Shown piece by piece: positions 35,557 to 45,494 of a DNA stretch of 64,000 nt (position 1 is the first letter of the stretch; the number at the start of each line of letters is the position of its first letter). The notes under the pieces were generated by a model. That model did not search any database, was not told the DNA's origin, and was given only the letters and a program-made list of their open reading frames with translations. This DNA comes from Neobacillus terrae (GTDB lineage Bacteria; Bacillota; Bacilli; Bacillales; Cytobacillaceae): contig NZ_JAAOEO010000004.1 in the NCBI RefSeq assembly GCF_011393025.1, positions 186,001 to 250,000 on the forward strand, in the 5' to 3' direction. A program made the translations under genes and the position numbers.

Positions 35557-36822
35557 TTAAGCTGAAGTTTTTCTTTCTGCTTCCACAACTGTTCCATCTT
35601 CAAGAACTAGTTTTGGAATGCTGTTTTCCGCAACCGTTTCTTTTGTGATAATGCATTTTGTGATATCGTCGCGGGACGGAAGGTCAAACATGACATCAAG
35701 CATAATGCCTTCAATAATGGAACGTAGTCCACGGGCACCTGTTTTCCGTTCAATAGCCTTCTTCGCGATTTCGTTTAATGCACCTTCTTCAAATTCCAAT
35801 TCAACGTCATCAAGCTCAAGCATTTTCTGATATTGCTTAACTAATGCGTTTTTAGGCTTTGTGAGAATTTCGATTAAGGCATCTTCGTCAAGTTGTTCAA
35901 GACTTGCAATAACCGGCAGACGGCCGATGAATTCTGGAATCAGACCAAATCTCAATAAGTCTTCTGGTAAAACCTTAGAAAGAAGTTCTTTTTGACTGAT
36001 ATCCACCTGCTTCGTATCCGAACCAAAACCAATGACTTTCTGGCCTAAACGGCGCTTTATAATTGGCTCGATGCCATCAAAGGCCCCCCCGCAAATAAAG
36101 AGAATATTTGTGGTATCAATTTGGATAAATTCCTGATGAGGATGCTTTCTTCCTCCCTGAGGCGGAACGCTGGCTATTGTGCCTTCAAGAATTTTAAGCA
36201 ATGCCTGCTGAACACCTTCTCCAGACACATCTCTTGTAATAGAAGGATTTTCTGACTTGCGGGCAATTTTATCGATTTCATCAATATAAATAATGCCTTT
36301 TTCAGCTTTTTCTACATCATAATCAGCAGACTGAATAAGCTTCAATAAGATGTTTTCAACATCTTCGCCCACATAGCCAGCCTCTGTTAATGAAGTAGCA
36401 TCAGCAATTGCAAACGGTACATTTAGAATTCTTGCAAGAGTCTGGGCAAGAAGTGTTTTACCGCTTCCTGTTGGCCCGATCATACAAATGTTACTCTTGG
36501 ATAATTCAACATCATCAATTTTACTGTTAGAATTGATTCGTTTGTAGTGATTATATACGGCAACAGACAACGACTTTTTTGCCTGCTCCTGACCAATAAC
36601 GTATTCATCTAGAATTTCGCGGATTTCCTTTGGTTTAGGAACATCCTTAAATTCAACTTCTTCCTCTGTTCCTAGTTCTTCTTCCACTATTTCAGTACAG
36701 AGTTCGATACACTCGTCACATATATAAACACCAGGACCGGCAACCAATTTACGTACTTGATCCTGTGTTTTGCCACAGAATGAACATTTTAATTGCCCTT
36801 TTTCATCATTAAATTTAAACAA
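35557..36822 (-). CDS. clpX: ATP-dependent Clp protease ATP-binding subunit ClpX
   Basis: A 421-residue AAA+ unfoldase that feeds ClpP. An N-terminal zinc-binding domain holds CSFCGK (about 13-18) and CDECIELC (about 36-43). Walker A GPTGSGKT is near residue 116, Walker [11 protein letters not shown] near 180, and the IGF ClpP-binding loop near 266 (KVIGFGSD). The start is TTG 36822 with an AGGGGTG ribosome binding site, giving the family N-terminus (M)FKFNDEKGQ; the ten codons further upstream are not conserved. A candidate promoter TTCCAG-18-TACAAT lies about 100 bp upstream. Confidence 0.97.
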   Translation of the reverse strand: MFKFNDEKGQLKCSFCGKTQDQVRKLVAGPGVYICDECIELCTEIVEEELGTEEEVEFKDVPKPKEIREILDEYVIGQEQAKKSLSVAVYNHYKRINSNSKIDDVELSKSNICMIGPTGSGKTLLAQTLARILNVPFAIADATSLTEAGYVGEDVENILLKLIQSADYDVEKAEKGIIYIDEIDKIARKSENPSITRDVSGEGVQQALLKILEGTIASVPPQGGRKHPHQEFIQIDTTNILFICGGAFDGIEPIIKRRLGQKVIGFGSDTKQVDISQKELLSKVLPEDLLRFGLIPEFIGRLPVIASLEQLDEDALIEILTKPKNALVKQYQKMLELDDVELEFEEGALNEIAKKAIERKTGARGLRSIIEGIMLDVMFDLPSRDDITKCIITKETVAENSIPKLVLEDGTVVEAERKTSA

Positions 36823-36988
36823 TACTTTCACCCCTTGGAAACGTCTAAGCAATATTTAAAGTTGCGGATCACCAGCAAAACGGATAGAAGCAAGAGATTT
36901 TTTCTAAAAATTCAGCGTTATGTATTGCATTGTAACATATATAGGCGAAGGACTGGAAATGAAAACTCTCAAAGCATATTTCTTTTTT

Positions 36989-37105
36989 AGCTAATCAGAA
37001 TTTATATCCATAAATTCTGAACGCACGCCGGAAAAGCACCTGCTTTTCCTGGGAAGTACTATTCAGGCGTATGGCACAGGGATGTACCGTTTTGAGCGTG
37101 ATAAG
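36989..37105 (+). repeat. Dispersed structured repeat, copy B
   Basis: 117-bp element sharing a 38-base identical block (36989-37026) and a 19-base identical end block (37087-37105) with copy A at 14059-14156 (opposite strand). The central part here is a different, longer hairpin (GGAAAAGCACCTGCTTTTCC). The palindrome CAGAATTTAT-n4-ATAAATTCTG is retained. Confidence 0.85.
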
Positions 37106-37341
37106 TGGAAATATGGCTCTGCTCTCACTAAAAGTCGCAATCGCAGAGTTTTCTTTATGAACTCTTATTATCCGTTTTGAGATATCCTATTCGAAAAGTT
37201 ATGTACTCATTCAGCTTATCCATATTTTTGGCTATTAAATCGCAAGTGACGATTTTTAAAAATTTTTCCTTTTGTTATGTATATTTTCCAGTCCTAAAAC
37301 TGTGCCTATTCTTATTATAATATGTAATGGAGAAAAAGTAT

Positions 37342-37368
37342 AAAACAAGGCACGAATAATATCGTGCC
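37342..37368 (-). terminator. Terminator after tig
   Basis: Stem GGCACGA/TCGTGCC with a six-base loop followed by TTGTTTT on the minus strand. Confidence 0.8.
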
Positions 37369-37384
37369 CTGCAAGTAATATACA

Positions 37385-38674
37385 TTATTTTGTAACAGTT
37401 TTCTTATTTTCAACAAGGAAATCAACAGCTTTTCTTAATTGAAGATCAGTTGTAACGCCTTCTAGGCCACCAAGAGCGTTCACAATATTAGGAACAGTCA
37501 TATTATACATTTCAGCCATTTTTTCAAGTTCGGCATTTACCTCTTCTTCAGAAACTTCAAGGTTTTCAGCTTTTGCGATAGCTTCTAGTGTCAGGTTGTT
37601 GCGAACGCGGCCGTCTGCTTCTTCCTTCATTTGCTCACGAAGTGCGTTTTCATCCTGGCCAGAGAACTGGAAGTAAAGTTCAAGGTTCATTCCCTGCGCT
37701 TGAAGACGCTGTTCGAATTCTTGAAGCATACGGTTTACTTCGTTTTCAACCATTACTTCTGGGATTTCGATTTGAGCGTTTGCTCCAGCTTTTTCTACAA
37801 CAGTGTCACGAACTTGGTGCTCAGCTTCGTGCTTCTTGCTGTCCTCAAGGCGTGTTCGAATTTTTGCTTTCAATTCGTCCAAAGTTTCAACTTCATCGTC
37901 TGCATCTTTAGCGAATTCATCATCAATTTCAGGAAGTTCTTTTGTTTTGATTTCGTGAAGAGTTACTTTGAATACTGCAGGTTTTCCAGCTAATTCAGCA
38001 GCGTGGTATTCTTCCGGGAAAGAAACTTCAACATCTTTTGACTCGCCTGCAGAAACACCAACCAATTGCTCTTCAAAACCTGGGATAAAAGAATTTGATC
38101 CCAATTCCAGAGAATAGTTCTCAGCTTTTCCGCCTTCAAAAGCTTCACCATCAACAAAGCCCTCAAAGTCGATAACAACTGAATCACCATTTTCTGCAGG
38201 TCCTTCTTCTTTAACAACCAATTCAGCGTGGCGCTCTTGAAGAGATTTTAGCTCTGCATCCACTTCTTCATCTGTAACGTTTGTATCGAATTCTTCAACT
38301 TCAAGACCTTTGTACTCACCAAGAGTAACTTCCGGCTTAACTTGAACAGTAGCTTTGAAAACAAGCTCTTTACCCTTTTCGATTTGTTCGATATCGATTT
38401 CAGGGCGATCAATTGGCTCAATGCCAGTTTCATCAATAGCCTCAGAATATGCTTCTGGAAGAATAATATCTATAGCATCCTGGTAAAGAGATTCAATACC
38501 AAAACGCTTTTCAAACATTGGACGAGGCATTTTTCCTTTACGGAAACCAGGAACATTAATTTGTTTCACTACTTTTTTAAACGCAGCGTCAAGACCCTCG
38601 TTTACCTTTTCCGCACTTACTTCAACTGTAAGGACACCGCGGTTTCCTTCTAACTTTTCCCATTTTGCTGACAT
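37385..38674 (-). CDS. tig: Trigger factor (ribosome-associated chaperone/PPIase)
   Basis: A 429-residue chaperone. The N-terminal ribosome-binding domain carries the signature [11 protein letters not shown] (about 42-52, the GFRxGxxP motif), the FKBP-type PPIase domain spans about 150-245 ([19 protein letters not shown]), and a C-terminal helical arm follows. It binds nascent chains at the ribosome exit. The ATG at 38674 with GGAGGG gives [13 protein letters not shown], as expected; 12 upstream codons in frame are not conserved. Upstream of clpX in transcription, as in B. subtilis. Confidence 0.98.
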   Translation of the reverse strand: MSAKWEKLEGNRGVLTVEVSAEKVNEGLDAAFKKVVKQINVPGFRKGKMPRPMFEKRFGIESLYQDAIDIILPEAYSEAIDETGIEPIDRPEIDIEQIEKGKELVFKATVQVKPEVTLGEYKGLEVEEFDTNVTDEEVDAELKSLQERHAELVVKEEGPAENGDSVVIDFEGFVDGEAFEGGKAENYSLELGSNSFIPGFEEQLVGVSAGESKDVEVSFPEEYHAAELAGKPAVFKVTLHEIKTKELPEIDDEFAKDADDEVETLDELKAKIRTRLEDSKKHEAEHQVRDTVVEKAGANAQIEIPEVMVENEVNRMLQEFEQRLQAQGMNLELYFQFSGQDENALREQMKEEADGRVRNNLTLEAIAKAENLEVSEEEVNAELEKMAEMYNMTVPNIVNALGGLEGVTTDLQLRKAVDFLVENKKTVTK

Positions 38675-38836
38675 ACCGTTTTTCCCTCCAACATCTATTC
38701 TCATTTCCATTTGTACGAATCTGTTATGAATACGTCTTGTCCTTCAAGTCAATATCCACGCACCATGTAATGCCCATTTTCTCACATTACAACCCCTACA
38801 TTATAACATAGGTTTATTTTCTTTCAACAGTGAAGG

Positions 38837-39883
38837 CTATATTATCGGATAAGAAATTTCTTCAATTTCTTTTATTTTGCTTACTGCTAGGTTTATATCT
38901 TCGGTGGAAGCATTGTACTTGCCTCGGATTTCAAGCTTTTCCTCATTCATCCCATGGTATTTAAGGGCCGTCAAGTGGAACGCGGCAGCCCAGGCCTCTG
39001 GGCTGCCTGGCTCTAGTAAAAAAGGATAAGCAATGAAGAAATAACGTTCAATAAGGCTCTTCAAATTTTCAAATAAAACAGGATCATCATTTTCGATTTC
39101 ATTTCCAAGAAGCGAGATAATAGTGACCATTTCATCCTGCGAATACATATCAGGCAGCAAAGCAGGAACGCAAGTCTCTTTCAATCCAAATTTTGTTACT
39201 TCTACCTCTTTCTCATATTCCTGCTCTTTTAAAATATTGATTAAAATTGTCTTTAAAAACGGATGACCACTTTCAGCAATTAAGTATGCTTTAATATCTT
39301 TCATAAAGGGTCTTATGTTTTGGTTGGAAAGTTTTGAAATCAGGAGAAGTTGTTCTTTCGGATCCTGCAAAGAAAAAAGATTCAATTCCTGAAGCTGCTC
39401 ACTTTTTTCTTCCATCTTTAGCAGTTCTTCATCACTTGGAACAGGAATATGATTTTCGGCCATTCTTCTACTAAATTGAAGCAATGTTAAAAAATGATCT
39501 TGTTTTTCTCGAGGAACCTCTTTTTCATCTAAAAGAGCTTCAATAACAGAAACAATTTCGTGGTATTCATGAAGCTGGATCAAAATGGTTAAATACAAAT
39601 CAACCATTTGCATATAGTCGCCTATACCTTTAAACAACATCTCTTTTGCAAGCTCTCTGGCATTTCGATAGGAACCCGCTTCAAAATAGGATATAACCAA
39701 TCCGAACAAAATATCGCTATTTTCCGGGTCAAGTTCTTTTGCCTCCTCAAGATAACGGATGGCATCTCTATATTTTTTTTGCTGAAGGCTATCTATCCCT
39801 TTTTCCGTAAGCCTCTTGTCCAGGTCGGGAAAGAAGACAACATTGTCTGCCTGCTTTATTCGATCCTGCTTTTTCATTGTCAT
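38837..39883 (-). CDS. ysoA: TPR-containing protein (YsoA-like)
   Basis: A 348-residue cytoplasmic protein with an N-terminal tetratricopeptide repeat region (about 25-95; ALxPxN-like spacing in YRDAIRYLEEAKELDPENSDILFGLV) and a long helical remainder without recognised catalytic motifs. It corresponds in position and size to B. subtilis ysoA (now also named as a TPR protein upstream of tig). Function unknown; TPRs mediate protein-protein contacts. The start has AAGGACGG as ribosome binding site; the second ATG at residue 3 is equally possible. Confidence 0.85.
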   Translation of the reverse strand: MTMKKQDRIKQADNVVFFPDLDKRLTEKGIDSLQQKKYRDAIRYLEEAKELDPENSDILFGLVISYFEAGSYRNARELAKEMLFKGIGDYMQMVDLYLTILIQLHEYHEIVSVIEALLDEKEVPREKQDHFLTLLQFSRRMAENHIPVPSDEELLKMEEKSEQLQELNLFSLQDPKEQLLLISKLSNQNIRPFMKDIKAYLIAESGHPFLKTILINILKEQEYEKEVEVTKFGLKETCVPALLPDMYSQDEMVTIISLLGNEIENDDPVLFENLKSLIERYFFIAYPFLLEPGSPEAWAAAFHLTALKYHGMNEEKLEIRGKYNASTEDINLAVSKIKEIEEISYPII

Positions 39884-39981
39884 TTACCGTCCTTATGTTT
39901 ATTGTTGAAAACTAGTTTAGCATGTAAATCGCGAAAAAACAAAAGCATGGGCTTTTGTTGATTATCTTTAAGGTATGTACA

Positions 39982-40010
39982 TAAAAAAAGCTTGCCGGTG
40001 TCGGCAAGCT
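39982..40010 (-). terminator. Terminator after tRNA-Arg
   Basis: Stem AGCTTGCCG/CGGCAAGCT with a four-base loop and T7 on the minus strand, 22 bp after the tRNA 3' end. Confidence 0.9.
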
Positions 40011-40032
40011 GAATGGTTATGTAGTGTAAAAG

Positions 40033-40109
40033 TGGCGTCCCAGGAGAGATTCGAACTCCCGACCGTACGCTTAGAAGGCGTATGCTCTATCCGGCTGAGC
40101 TACTGGGAC
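40033..40109 (-). tRNA. tRNA-Arg (anticodon UCU)
   Basis: A full cloverleaf on the minus strand: acceptor GTCCCAG/CTGGGAC, D-arm GCTC..GAGC, anticodon stem TACGC/GCGTA with loop CTTCTAA (anticodon TCT, reading AGA/AGG), T-arm GGGAG-TTCGAAT-CTCTC, discriminator G and encoded CCA (40033-40035). It is a single-gene unit with its own terminator. A truncated second copy lies upstream at 40232-40259. Confidence 0.97.
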
Positions 40110-40231
40110 ATGTAATGGTAAAATATATAATTTTGTCTTCACAATTAATGTTTCCATATCCCGTCCTGATCTCAGAAAGAAGATTCAAGGAGCAGCTCGA
40201 TCAGTACGCTGTAGCTTATACTAAGAAGATT

Positions 40232-40259
40232 ATTCGAACGGGCTGAGCTACTGGGACAT
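40232..40259 (-). pseudogene. Decayed tRNA-Arg copy (5' acceptor/D-arm joined to T-loop)
   Basis: ATTCGAAC (40233-40239 region) joined directly to GGCTGAGCTACTGGGACAT (40241-40259), the same words that in the intact tRNA are 44 bases apart. The anticodon arm and part of the T-arm are missing, so this cannot be a functional tRNA. It lies 130 bp from the intact gene. Confidence 0.75.
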
Positions 40260-40376
40260 TTATTAAAGACAATATTTATTATATTAGGCTAGCATTTAAA
40301 AGTCAATACTCATTTTCACATTTTTTTAAGCAAGGGGATAAATTACTCCCCTGCTTATAATATATACGCTTTTTAG

Positions 40377-40895
40377 CTATTTTGACAGTGTGAATTTTTT
40401 TGAAAGCTCTTTAAGCTCACCATTTTCAAGGTCAAAGACCTTCAAAACAATATCTTTTTCCTGTAAATCAAGAATTACATATGTTTTTTCCAGTCTGCGT
40501 CTTGGAAGACGAAGACTGCCAGGATTTAGAAAGAGAATCCCATCCACTTCTTCGGCACCCAAAAGATGTGAATGCCCAAAGCACACCACATCGGCACCCA
40601 CTTCTTTGGCTCGGTAGTGAAGATTCATTAATGTTGATTTAACAGAATAATGGTGGCCATGGGTAATAAAGAATTTTTTCCCTCCAGCATCTGCAGTCGT
40701 TTCGTTAGGATATCCAGCTTCATAATCACAATTCCCTCGGACTGTTAAAAACCCCTGAATAGCAGGGTCGTCCTTCATAAGTTCTGAATCACCACAATGG
40801 ACCATTAAATCAATGTCGGTACCGTGAGTGTCCTTAATTAGCTGAAGTTCCTCTGTTAAGCCATGGCTGTCACTTACAATCAAAACCTTGCTCAT
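40377..40895 (-). CDS. ysnB: YfcE/MJ0936-family metallophosphoesterase (YsnB)
   Basis: A 172-residue calcineurin-like phosphodiesterase with the metal motifs SDSHG (8-12), HCGD (33-36), GNCD (54-57), THGHHYS (about 78-84) and FGHSH (about 100-104). The family hydrolyses phosphodiester model substrates; the physiological substrate is unknown. The ATG overlaps the rdgB stop (ATGA), so translation is coupled in the rph-rdgB-ysnB unit. Confidence 0.93.
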   Translation of the reverse strand: MSKVLIVSDSHGLTEELQLIKDTHGTDIDLMVHCGDSELMKDDPAIQGFLTVRGNCDYEAGYPNETTADAGGKKFFITHGHHYSVKSTLMNLHYRAKEVGADVVCFGHSHLLGAEEVDGILFLNPGSLRLPRRRLEKTYVILDLQEKDIVLKVFDLENGELKELSKKFTLSK

Positions 40896-41503
40896 AACAG
40901 ATCGGCTCTTTCAATTATTGATTCAATGATTCCGCTAAGTTCCTGAATAGCGTTTGCCCTATGGCTGATTCTGTTTTTCTCATCAGAAGGCAGCTCGGCC
41001 ATTGATTTACCTAATTCAGGAACAAAGAAAATCGGATCATAACCAAACCCATTTATACCACGCCGTTCACTCAGGATTTCCCCCTCGCAGGTACCCGAAA
41101 CTGTGATTGTTTCCTTTCCAGGAATGGCAACGGCCAAAGTACAATAAAATCGGGCACTGCGGTTCTCTTCAGCAACAGTAGATAGTTCATCCAGAACCTT
41201 ATCTATATTAGCCTGATCATCTTTTTGCTCTCCTGCATAACGTGCAGAATAAATCCCTGGCCGGCCATCCAAAGCGTCAACTATAAGTCCGGAATCATCC
41301 CCGATTACCATTTTGTTCAGCTGTTCTGCAATGGTTTCGGCTTTTATGACTGCATTTTCTTCGAATGTTTCACCTGTTTCGTCGATGTCATCAATCTCAG
41401 GATAATCAAGAAGAGTACGTACTGAAATATTTTTAGAGGCAAAAAGGTGTTCAAATTCTTTTGCTTTACCAGGATTTTTGGTTGCAATTATAACTTCATT
41501 CAC
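40892..41503 (-). CDS. rdgB: Non-canonical purine NTP pyrophosphatase (RdgB/HAM1)
   Basis: A 203-residue enzyme removing dITP/XTP/ITP from the nucleotide pool. Visible motifs are the N-terminal [11 protein letters not shown] (7-17), [10 protein letters not shown] (about 68-77), the GIYSARYAG segment (83-91) and GFGYDPIFF (about 152-160). It lies 2 bp after rph and overlaps ysnB by four bases. Also called ysnA in B. subtilis. Confidence 0.97.
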   Translation of the reverse strand: MNEVIIATKNPGKAKEFEHLFASKNISVRTLLDYPEIDDIDETGETFEENAVIKAETIAEQLNKMVIGDDSGLIVDALDGRPGIYSARYAGEQKDDQANIDKVLDELSTVAEENRSARFYCTLAVAIPGKETITVSGTCEGEILSERRGINGFGYDPIFFVPELGKSMAELPSDEKNRISHRANAIQELSGIIESIIERADLL

Positions 41504-41505
41504 GA

Positions 41506-42276
41506 TTATTTCTCCTCGTTATTTTTTCTGTTGTCTTCTATTTTATTAGAAATCTCCAAACCCAAGGCCATTTTTTGAAAGTCAAAAAGTTCCGCTATAC
41601 CTGTCTGTGCTGCTGCTAATAGTTCTTGAAGCTGACTATAGGAAAAAGTCGACTCCTCACCAGTCCCCTGAAGCTCAACAAATTCCCCGCTTCCAGTCAT
41701 TACAATATTCATATCAACCTTTGCCTGAGAATCTTCATGATAATTGAGATCTAATACAACTTCTTGATTCTCTAGTATACCTACACTAGTAGCTGCTAAG
41801 TAGTCTTTCACAGGAAATCTGGATATTGCCCTTTTTTCAAGGAGGCCATTTAAAGCTAAAGCCAATGCTGTATATGCCCCGGTAATAGAAGCTGTACGTG
41901 TGCCTCCGTCTGCCTGAATGACATCACAATCAATCCAAATTGTCTTTTCACCAATTGCCTCCAAATCGACAACGGCTCTCAAGGCACGTCCAATTAAACG
42001 CTGGATTTCCATTGTTCTTCCTGATACCTTTCCTTTCGAAGACTCTCTTATGTTTCTTTGTCCTGTTGCCCTTGGAAGCATGGAATACTCTGCTGTAATC
42101 CACCCTTTTCCTCCGCCCCTCATAAATGGGGGCACACGATCTTCTATGCTGGCAGTGCAAATGACTTTGGTATTTCCTACTGAAATTAGAACAGAACCCT
42201 CCGGATGGATCAAATAATTTGTTTCTATATGTACAGGTCTTAATTGTAGTTTTTCTCTTCCATCAAAACGCAACAT
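41506..42276 (-). CDS. rph: Ribonuclease PH
   Basis: A 256-residue phosphorolytic 3' exonuclease that trims tRNA 3' ends. It starts [14 protein letters not shown] with a GAAGAGGAGG ribosome binding site. Family residues are in [14 protein letters not shown] (about 64-77), the [14 protein letters not shown] segment (about 87-100) and [15 protein letters not shown] (about 115-129). The open frame runs 54 codons further upstream, but that part reads through the intergenic repeat 42291-42573 and is not protein. The repeat begins only about 15 bp upstream of the ribosome binding site, so the normal upstream gerM-rph spacing has been enlarged. Confidence 0.97.
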   Translation of the reverse strand: MLRFDGREKLQLRPVHIETNYLIHPEGSVLISVGNTKVICTASIEDRVPPFMRGGGKGWITAEYSMLPRATGQRNIRESSKGKVSGRTMEIQRLIGRALRAVVDLEAIGEKTIWIDCDVIQADGGTRTASITGAYTALALALNGLLEKRAISRFPVKDYLAATSVGILENQEVVLDLNYHEDSQAKVDMNIVMTGSGEFVELQGTGEESTFSYSQLQELLAAAQTGIAELFDFQKMALGLEISNKIEDNRKNNEEK

Positions 42277-42290
42277 TTTTTCCTCCTCTT

Positions 42291-42573
42291 CATAAGAAAA
42301 GCGCAAGCGCCCGTTCAGCGACGTATGGCCATTTGAAGAAAGGCTAAGGTCGCCACTTCCTGTGGCAACGCCTTTCTGACCCGCATCCTGTGGGCCTCCA
42401 CTTCGACTGAGATAAAGGATACACGAAATGCAAAGCATTTCGATGTTGACTTATCGTAGGGAGAAGCGGGATGGACACTAGCTGGACCAAGTATCACCTA
42501 CGGTCATACTTAATGCAAGATATTCAAAGAAGCTTTTCAGGCTGAAAACTCGCTGGGCGCTGGAGCTAGACAC
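42291..42573 (-). repeat. Bacillus-type mobile intergenic repeat (TGTCTAGCTCCAGCGCC ... GGCGCTTGCGCTTTTC)
   Basis: A 283-bp GC-rich, non-coding element between gerM and rph. On the minus strand it begins TGTCTAGCTCCAGCGCCCAG and ends GGGCGCTTGCGCTTTTC, end sequences I know from a widespread Bacillus repeat. The ends pair (GCGCCCAGCGA with TCGCTGAACGGGCGC). Inside are hairpins GAAATGC/GCATTTC and AGAAAGGC...GCCTTTCT. This copy is longer than the ~120-bp form I remember, so it may be composite. Confidence 0.8.
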
Positions 42574-42644
42574 AATTTAATAGGTAAAACTTTATACTTA
42601 TTATCAATCATGAACAACCCATAATGGCTTTCCCGCTAAATAAA

Positions 42645-42672
42645 GAAAAGGCAGGCCTTCAGCCAACCTCTT
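42645..42672 (-). terminator. Weak terminator after gerM
   Basis: Minus-strand imperfect stem AGGTTGGC/GCCTGCCT followed by TTTTCTTTATTT. Confidence 0.5.
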
Positions 42673-42708
42673 CCATTGTCTCTATAATAGTATAACAAAA
42701 ATTTTTTT

Positions 42709-43755
42709 TTAAAAACTACCCGTATTTACTTTTTCAGGTCGGGTTACAGGCGCAGTTAATTTCTTTCCATCTTCTTTAACTAGTTCTGGTTTGCCATTTA
42801 CCGTTACAGCCACGCTTTCAATTCCCTTTTGCTCTGTTAAGGAAAGGACCAGCGAGTCAAGTAAATGCTGTGAAATGATCTTTTTGTCAAAGCTGCCGTA
42901 AATAGAGTTATTGAAATTCAAGGTCACCTTTCCATTCTCTACTTTAGGTGCTTCTTTTAATTTAACTGTTGGAAGGAAGTCGGTTACTAAATCCGACTTT
43001 TGGTTAGGCCCTTTTACTAATTCTTCAACAATAGCTGCAATATTGTCTTTTTCCGTATTGCTTACACGCTTAGTGACAGGAACATAATAATACGCTCCCT
43101 CTTTGCCGCCAATGTAGTAAACAGTAACAGGCCTTGTATTTGTAATATCAAGTACATCTGCAGTATCAAGGTTGATACCGCTGGCCCTTGATAGACTTTC
43201 ACTAATAGGTGTGCCATTTACCGGCATTTCCTTCAGCTCATGGCCCGCCATTTTTAATTTCACTTTTTTAATAGAGTCAAACTGGGTCAGGGTCCAGGTT
43301 ACCGATTGAAGGATTTTCATTTCATCCTCAGCTTTATAATTCTTAAATTCTTTTGAAAAGTCTACGCTTGCAATGCCATCTTTAATATCAATAGTAAACT
43401 CAGTATCAGCCGGGAGCACTGCCCGGAATCCGTTAGGAAGGATTTCCGAAACCGGACCGCTATCTACCAGGTATTCCAGTGCCTGCTTGGCGACTGAGGA
43501 TGTCTTCGGCAGGGTTAATGTCTGTGGAACCACATATCCATTTTTGTTAATTAAATACAGCTCTGTTTTAACTGCACCCTTTGCATTCTCCTTTTTTCCT
43601 GATGCTGCGTTGCTGGTTTTTCCGCTTGTATATGTCACACTTTTGGGCGGATCAATTTTTTTCTGGGTTTCCGTATTAAACAGCCCGCAGCCTGACAAAA
43701 GGACAGACGAAACAAGCACAGCTGAAACAATCGTTGTTGTTTTATTTTTGGACAT
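42709..43755 (-). CDS. gerM: Spore germination/sporulation lipoprotein GerM
   Basis: A 348-residue lipoprotein with a signal peptide and lipobox LLSGC (Cys at residue 23). It contains two GerMN domains (about 75-190 and 215-325; each with a hydrophobic-strand pattern such as TLTQFDSIKKVKLKMAGHEL). In B. subtilis GerM is made in the mother cell under sigma-E, sits in the outer forespore membrane and contributes to the SpoIIIAG/SpoIIQ channel and to germination. The GGAGGG ribosome binding site precedes the ATG. A TATACATG sequence about 35 bp upstream could be part of a sigma-E -10 element, but the match is weak. Confidence 0.95.
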   Translation of the reverse strand: MSKNKTTTIVSAVLVSSVLLSGCGLFNTETQKKIDPPKSVTYTSGKTSNAASGKKENAKGAVKTELYLINKNGYVVPQTLTLPKTSSVAKQALEYLVDSGPVSEILPNGFRAVLPADTEFTIDIKDGIASVDFSKEFKNYKAEDEMKILQSVTWTLTQFDSIKKVKLKMAGHELKEMPVNGTPISESLSRASGINLDTADVLDITNTRPVTVYYIGGKEGAYYYVPVTKRVSNTEKDNIAAIVEELVKGPNQKSDLVTDFLPTVKLKEAPKVENGKVTLNFNNSIYGSFDKKIISQHLLDSLVLSLTEQKGIESVAVTVNGKPELVKEDGKKLTAPVTRPEKVNTGSF

Positions 43756-43859
43756 TTAAATCCCTCCTGAGACAGTTTGTACTACATGTATACGAGCCTG
43801 CTCAGATTTTAGACCCTTAATGAGAAAATTTATGGACAATCTTTTGAAAATATTTACAG

Positions 43860-43970
43860 GGATAGCCGTTCTTCGAAGGACAAATCGTGTTGTGGCTGCT
43901 TGAAAAGAAAGTCCTTCTGCCGGTCTATGAAAGACAAAATTTGGTCTGGCTGCGAGAAAAATCCTCAAAA
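43860..43970. repeat. Degenerate tandem intergenic repeat (TTTGTC-CTTC units)
   Basis: On the minus strand two related units, CAAATTTTGTCTTTCATAGA and ACGATTTGTCCTTCGAAGAA, each followed by CGGC and a short hairpin-like tail. Wording resembles the units at 46500-46605. Non-coding. Confidence 0.5.
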
Positions 43971-43997
43971 AACAAAAAAACTCCCACTTGGGGAGTT
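43970..43997 (-). terminator. Terminator after racE
   Basis: Stem AACTCCC/GGGAGTT with a short loop and T7; it starts on the stop codon itself. Confidence 0.85.
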
Positions 43998-44796
43998 AAT
44001 GTTCAAGCTTTATAGTTTCAACATGATCAATCTTCTCGTGAAGCCATTGTGAAGCAATTTGTGAAAAAATTGCCCTGGAGCCTGTAGTGTAAAATTCATG
44101 TACAGGTTCCTCATCATTTTCAGTCAACAAACCTTTATATTGAAGGATGGTGCTGATTTCTCTTGCTGTTTCATCTCCTGAGCTTATGACACTTACTTCA
44201 GGACCCATTACCTTTTTAATTAACGGTTCTAGCAATGGATAGTGGGTACATCCGAGGATGAGAGTATCTAGCCTTTGATTTAATAAAGGCTGCAGCGCCT
44301 CAGAAACAATCTTTTCAGCGATACTCCCGCTATACTCACCGCTTTCAACAAGAGGGACGAACTTTGGACACGCATGACTTTCAACATGCAGCCTGCTGTT
44401 TAACGCTTTTAAAGCTCTTTCATAAGCTCCGCTTTTTACTGTTCCTATAGTTCCTATAATCCCTACCCTATAATTATTTGTTGTTTTAATAGCGGCACGG
44501 GCACCAGGGAAAATTACACCAATTACAGGAATCGATAATTCTTGCTGAATATCTTCCAATACAGCTGCAGTTGCTGTATTGCAGGCAATGACCAGCATTT
44601 TTATGTTTCTTTTCAATAAAAATCTGGTTAATTGCCAGGTGAATTTTTTTACTTCGTATTTGGACCTTGGACCATAAGGGCATCGGGCTGTATCGCCAAG
44701 ATAAATGATTTTCTCATTAGGAAGCTGTCTCATGATTTCTTTAGCTACCGTAAGGCCGCCAACCCCCGAATCCATTACTCCTATTGCCTGTTTCAA
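43996..44796 (-). CDS. racE: Glutamate racemase
   Basis: A 266-residue cofactor-independent racemase making D-glutamate for peptidoglycan. The first catalytic Cys is in [10 protein letters not shown] (about 72) and the second in [11 protein letters not shown] (about 183). The N-terminal [13 protein letters not shown] motif is typical. The start is TTG at 44796 with GAGGAGAGAAG. It is 10 bp after ysmB, so co-transcribed. Position identifies it as the RacE/MurI orthologue of the gerM-racE-ysmB cluster. Confidence 0.97.
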   Translation of the reverse strand: MKQAIGVMDSGVGGLTVAKEIMRQLPNEKIIYLGDTARCPYGPRSKYEVKKFTWQLTRFLLKRNIKMLVIACNTATAAVLEDIQQELSIPVIGVIFPGARAAIKTTNNYRVGIIGTIGTVKSGAYERALKALNSRLHVESHACPKFVPLVESGEYSGSIAEKIVSEALQPLLNQRLDTLILGCTHYPLLEPLIKKVMGPEVSVISSGDETAREISTILQYKGLLTENDEEPVHEFYTTGSRAIFSQIASQWLHEKIDHVETIKLEH

Positions 44797-44806
44797 ACTT
44801 CTCTCC

Positions 44807-45262
44807 TCATTCTTTACGCATTTCTAAATGCAGCTTTGTTAAATTACTCTGTAGTACCCGAATTTCATCGTCAGAGAAATTTATCAAAACAGCTTCTAGG
44901 TATCCTTGTCGCTTAATGATTACTTCTTCTATTATACGTTCTCCTTCTTCAAGCAAATGTATCCGGACAACGCGTCTGTCATTTGGATCCTTTACACGCA
45001 TAACAAGCTTATTTTTTTCCATTCTATCAACAAGATCGGTTGTTGTGCTGCATGCAAGGTACATCTTATTGGAAAGTTCGCCTATTGTCATGTCCCCGTC
45101 TTCAAAAAGCCATTGAAGCGCTACAAATTGAGGCGGTGTAATGGTATAGTTGCTTAATAGCTCTCTTCCCTTTTGCTTGATAATACCGGCTATGTAGCGC
45201 AAGTCTTTCTCAATATCAGCTACAATAGGCCTGTCCTTTTTAATAGTCTCTTCGGCTTTCAT
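44807..45262 (-). CDS. ysmB: MarR-family transcriptional regulator (YsmB)
   Basis: A 151-residue winged-helix regulator. The HTH region [30 protein letters not shown] (about 56-85 in pieces) and the wing with [17 protein letters not shown] (about 92-108) are characteristic of MarR. The target and ligand are unknown. It lies immediately upstream of racE and is transcribed with it, as in B. subtilis. Confidence 0.93.
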   Translation of the reverse strand: MKAEETIKKDRPIVADIEKDLRYIAGIIKQKGRELLSNYTITPPQFVALQWLFEDGDMTIGELSNKMYLACSTTTDLVDRMEKNKLVMRVKDPNDRRVVRIHLLEEGERIIEEVIIKRQGYLEAVLINFSDDEIRVLQSNLTKLHLEMRKE

Positions 45263-45494
45263 TATTATACACTCCTATTCACCTTATGCAATTTGGTAAG
45301 CATTCATAACCTGATGAATGACCGGCTGCATGACAGGATTTACGGCTTTCCTATTCTCTTATTTTCTACTTTTTCGAGGGAAAATTCAAGAGGATACACT
45401 TATTTCTTATTGAAATGGCATAATGGAGTCAAATGAAGTACCTGTTTTTAAAGCAAACCTGTCATTTATCTGGTATACCATGATCTACTAATCT

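Larger units (their letters stand above)
36823..37384. other. clpX-tig intergenic region (562 bp)
   Basis: Unusually long gap without a credible gene. It contains the candidate clpX promoter (about 36930-36960), copy B of the dispersed structured repeat (36989-37105), an AT-rich stretch, and the tig terminator (37349-37368). Confidence 0.6.
42277..42708. other. rph-gerM intergenic region (432 bp)
   Basis: Holds the mobile intergenic repeat (42291-42573), a short AT-rich tail and the weak gerM terminator (about 42650-42672). No credible gene. Confidence 0.6.

Noticed and set aside
37588..37993. Long plus-strand open frames antisense to tig (up to 120 codons)
   Set aside because: No ribosome binding site and no recognisable protein; explained by codon bias of tig on the other strand.
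40110..40260. att site with integrated element at tRNA-Arg
   Set aside because: Only about 130 bp lie between the tRNA and the partial copy and no integrase is present; at most a scar.
42277..42438. N-terminal extension of RNase PH (54 codons)
   Set aside because: It is translated mobile repeat; the ATG at 42276 has a strong ribosome binding site and the family N-terminus.
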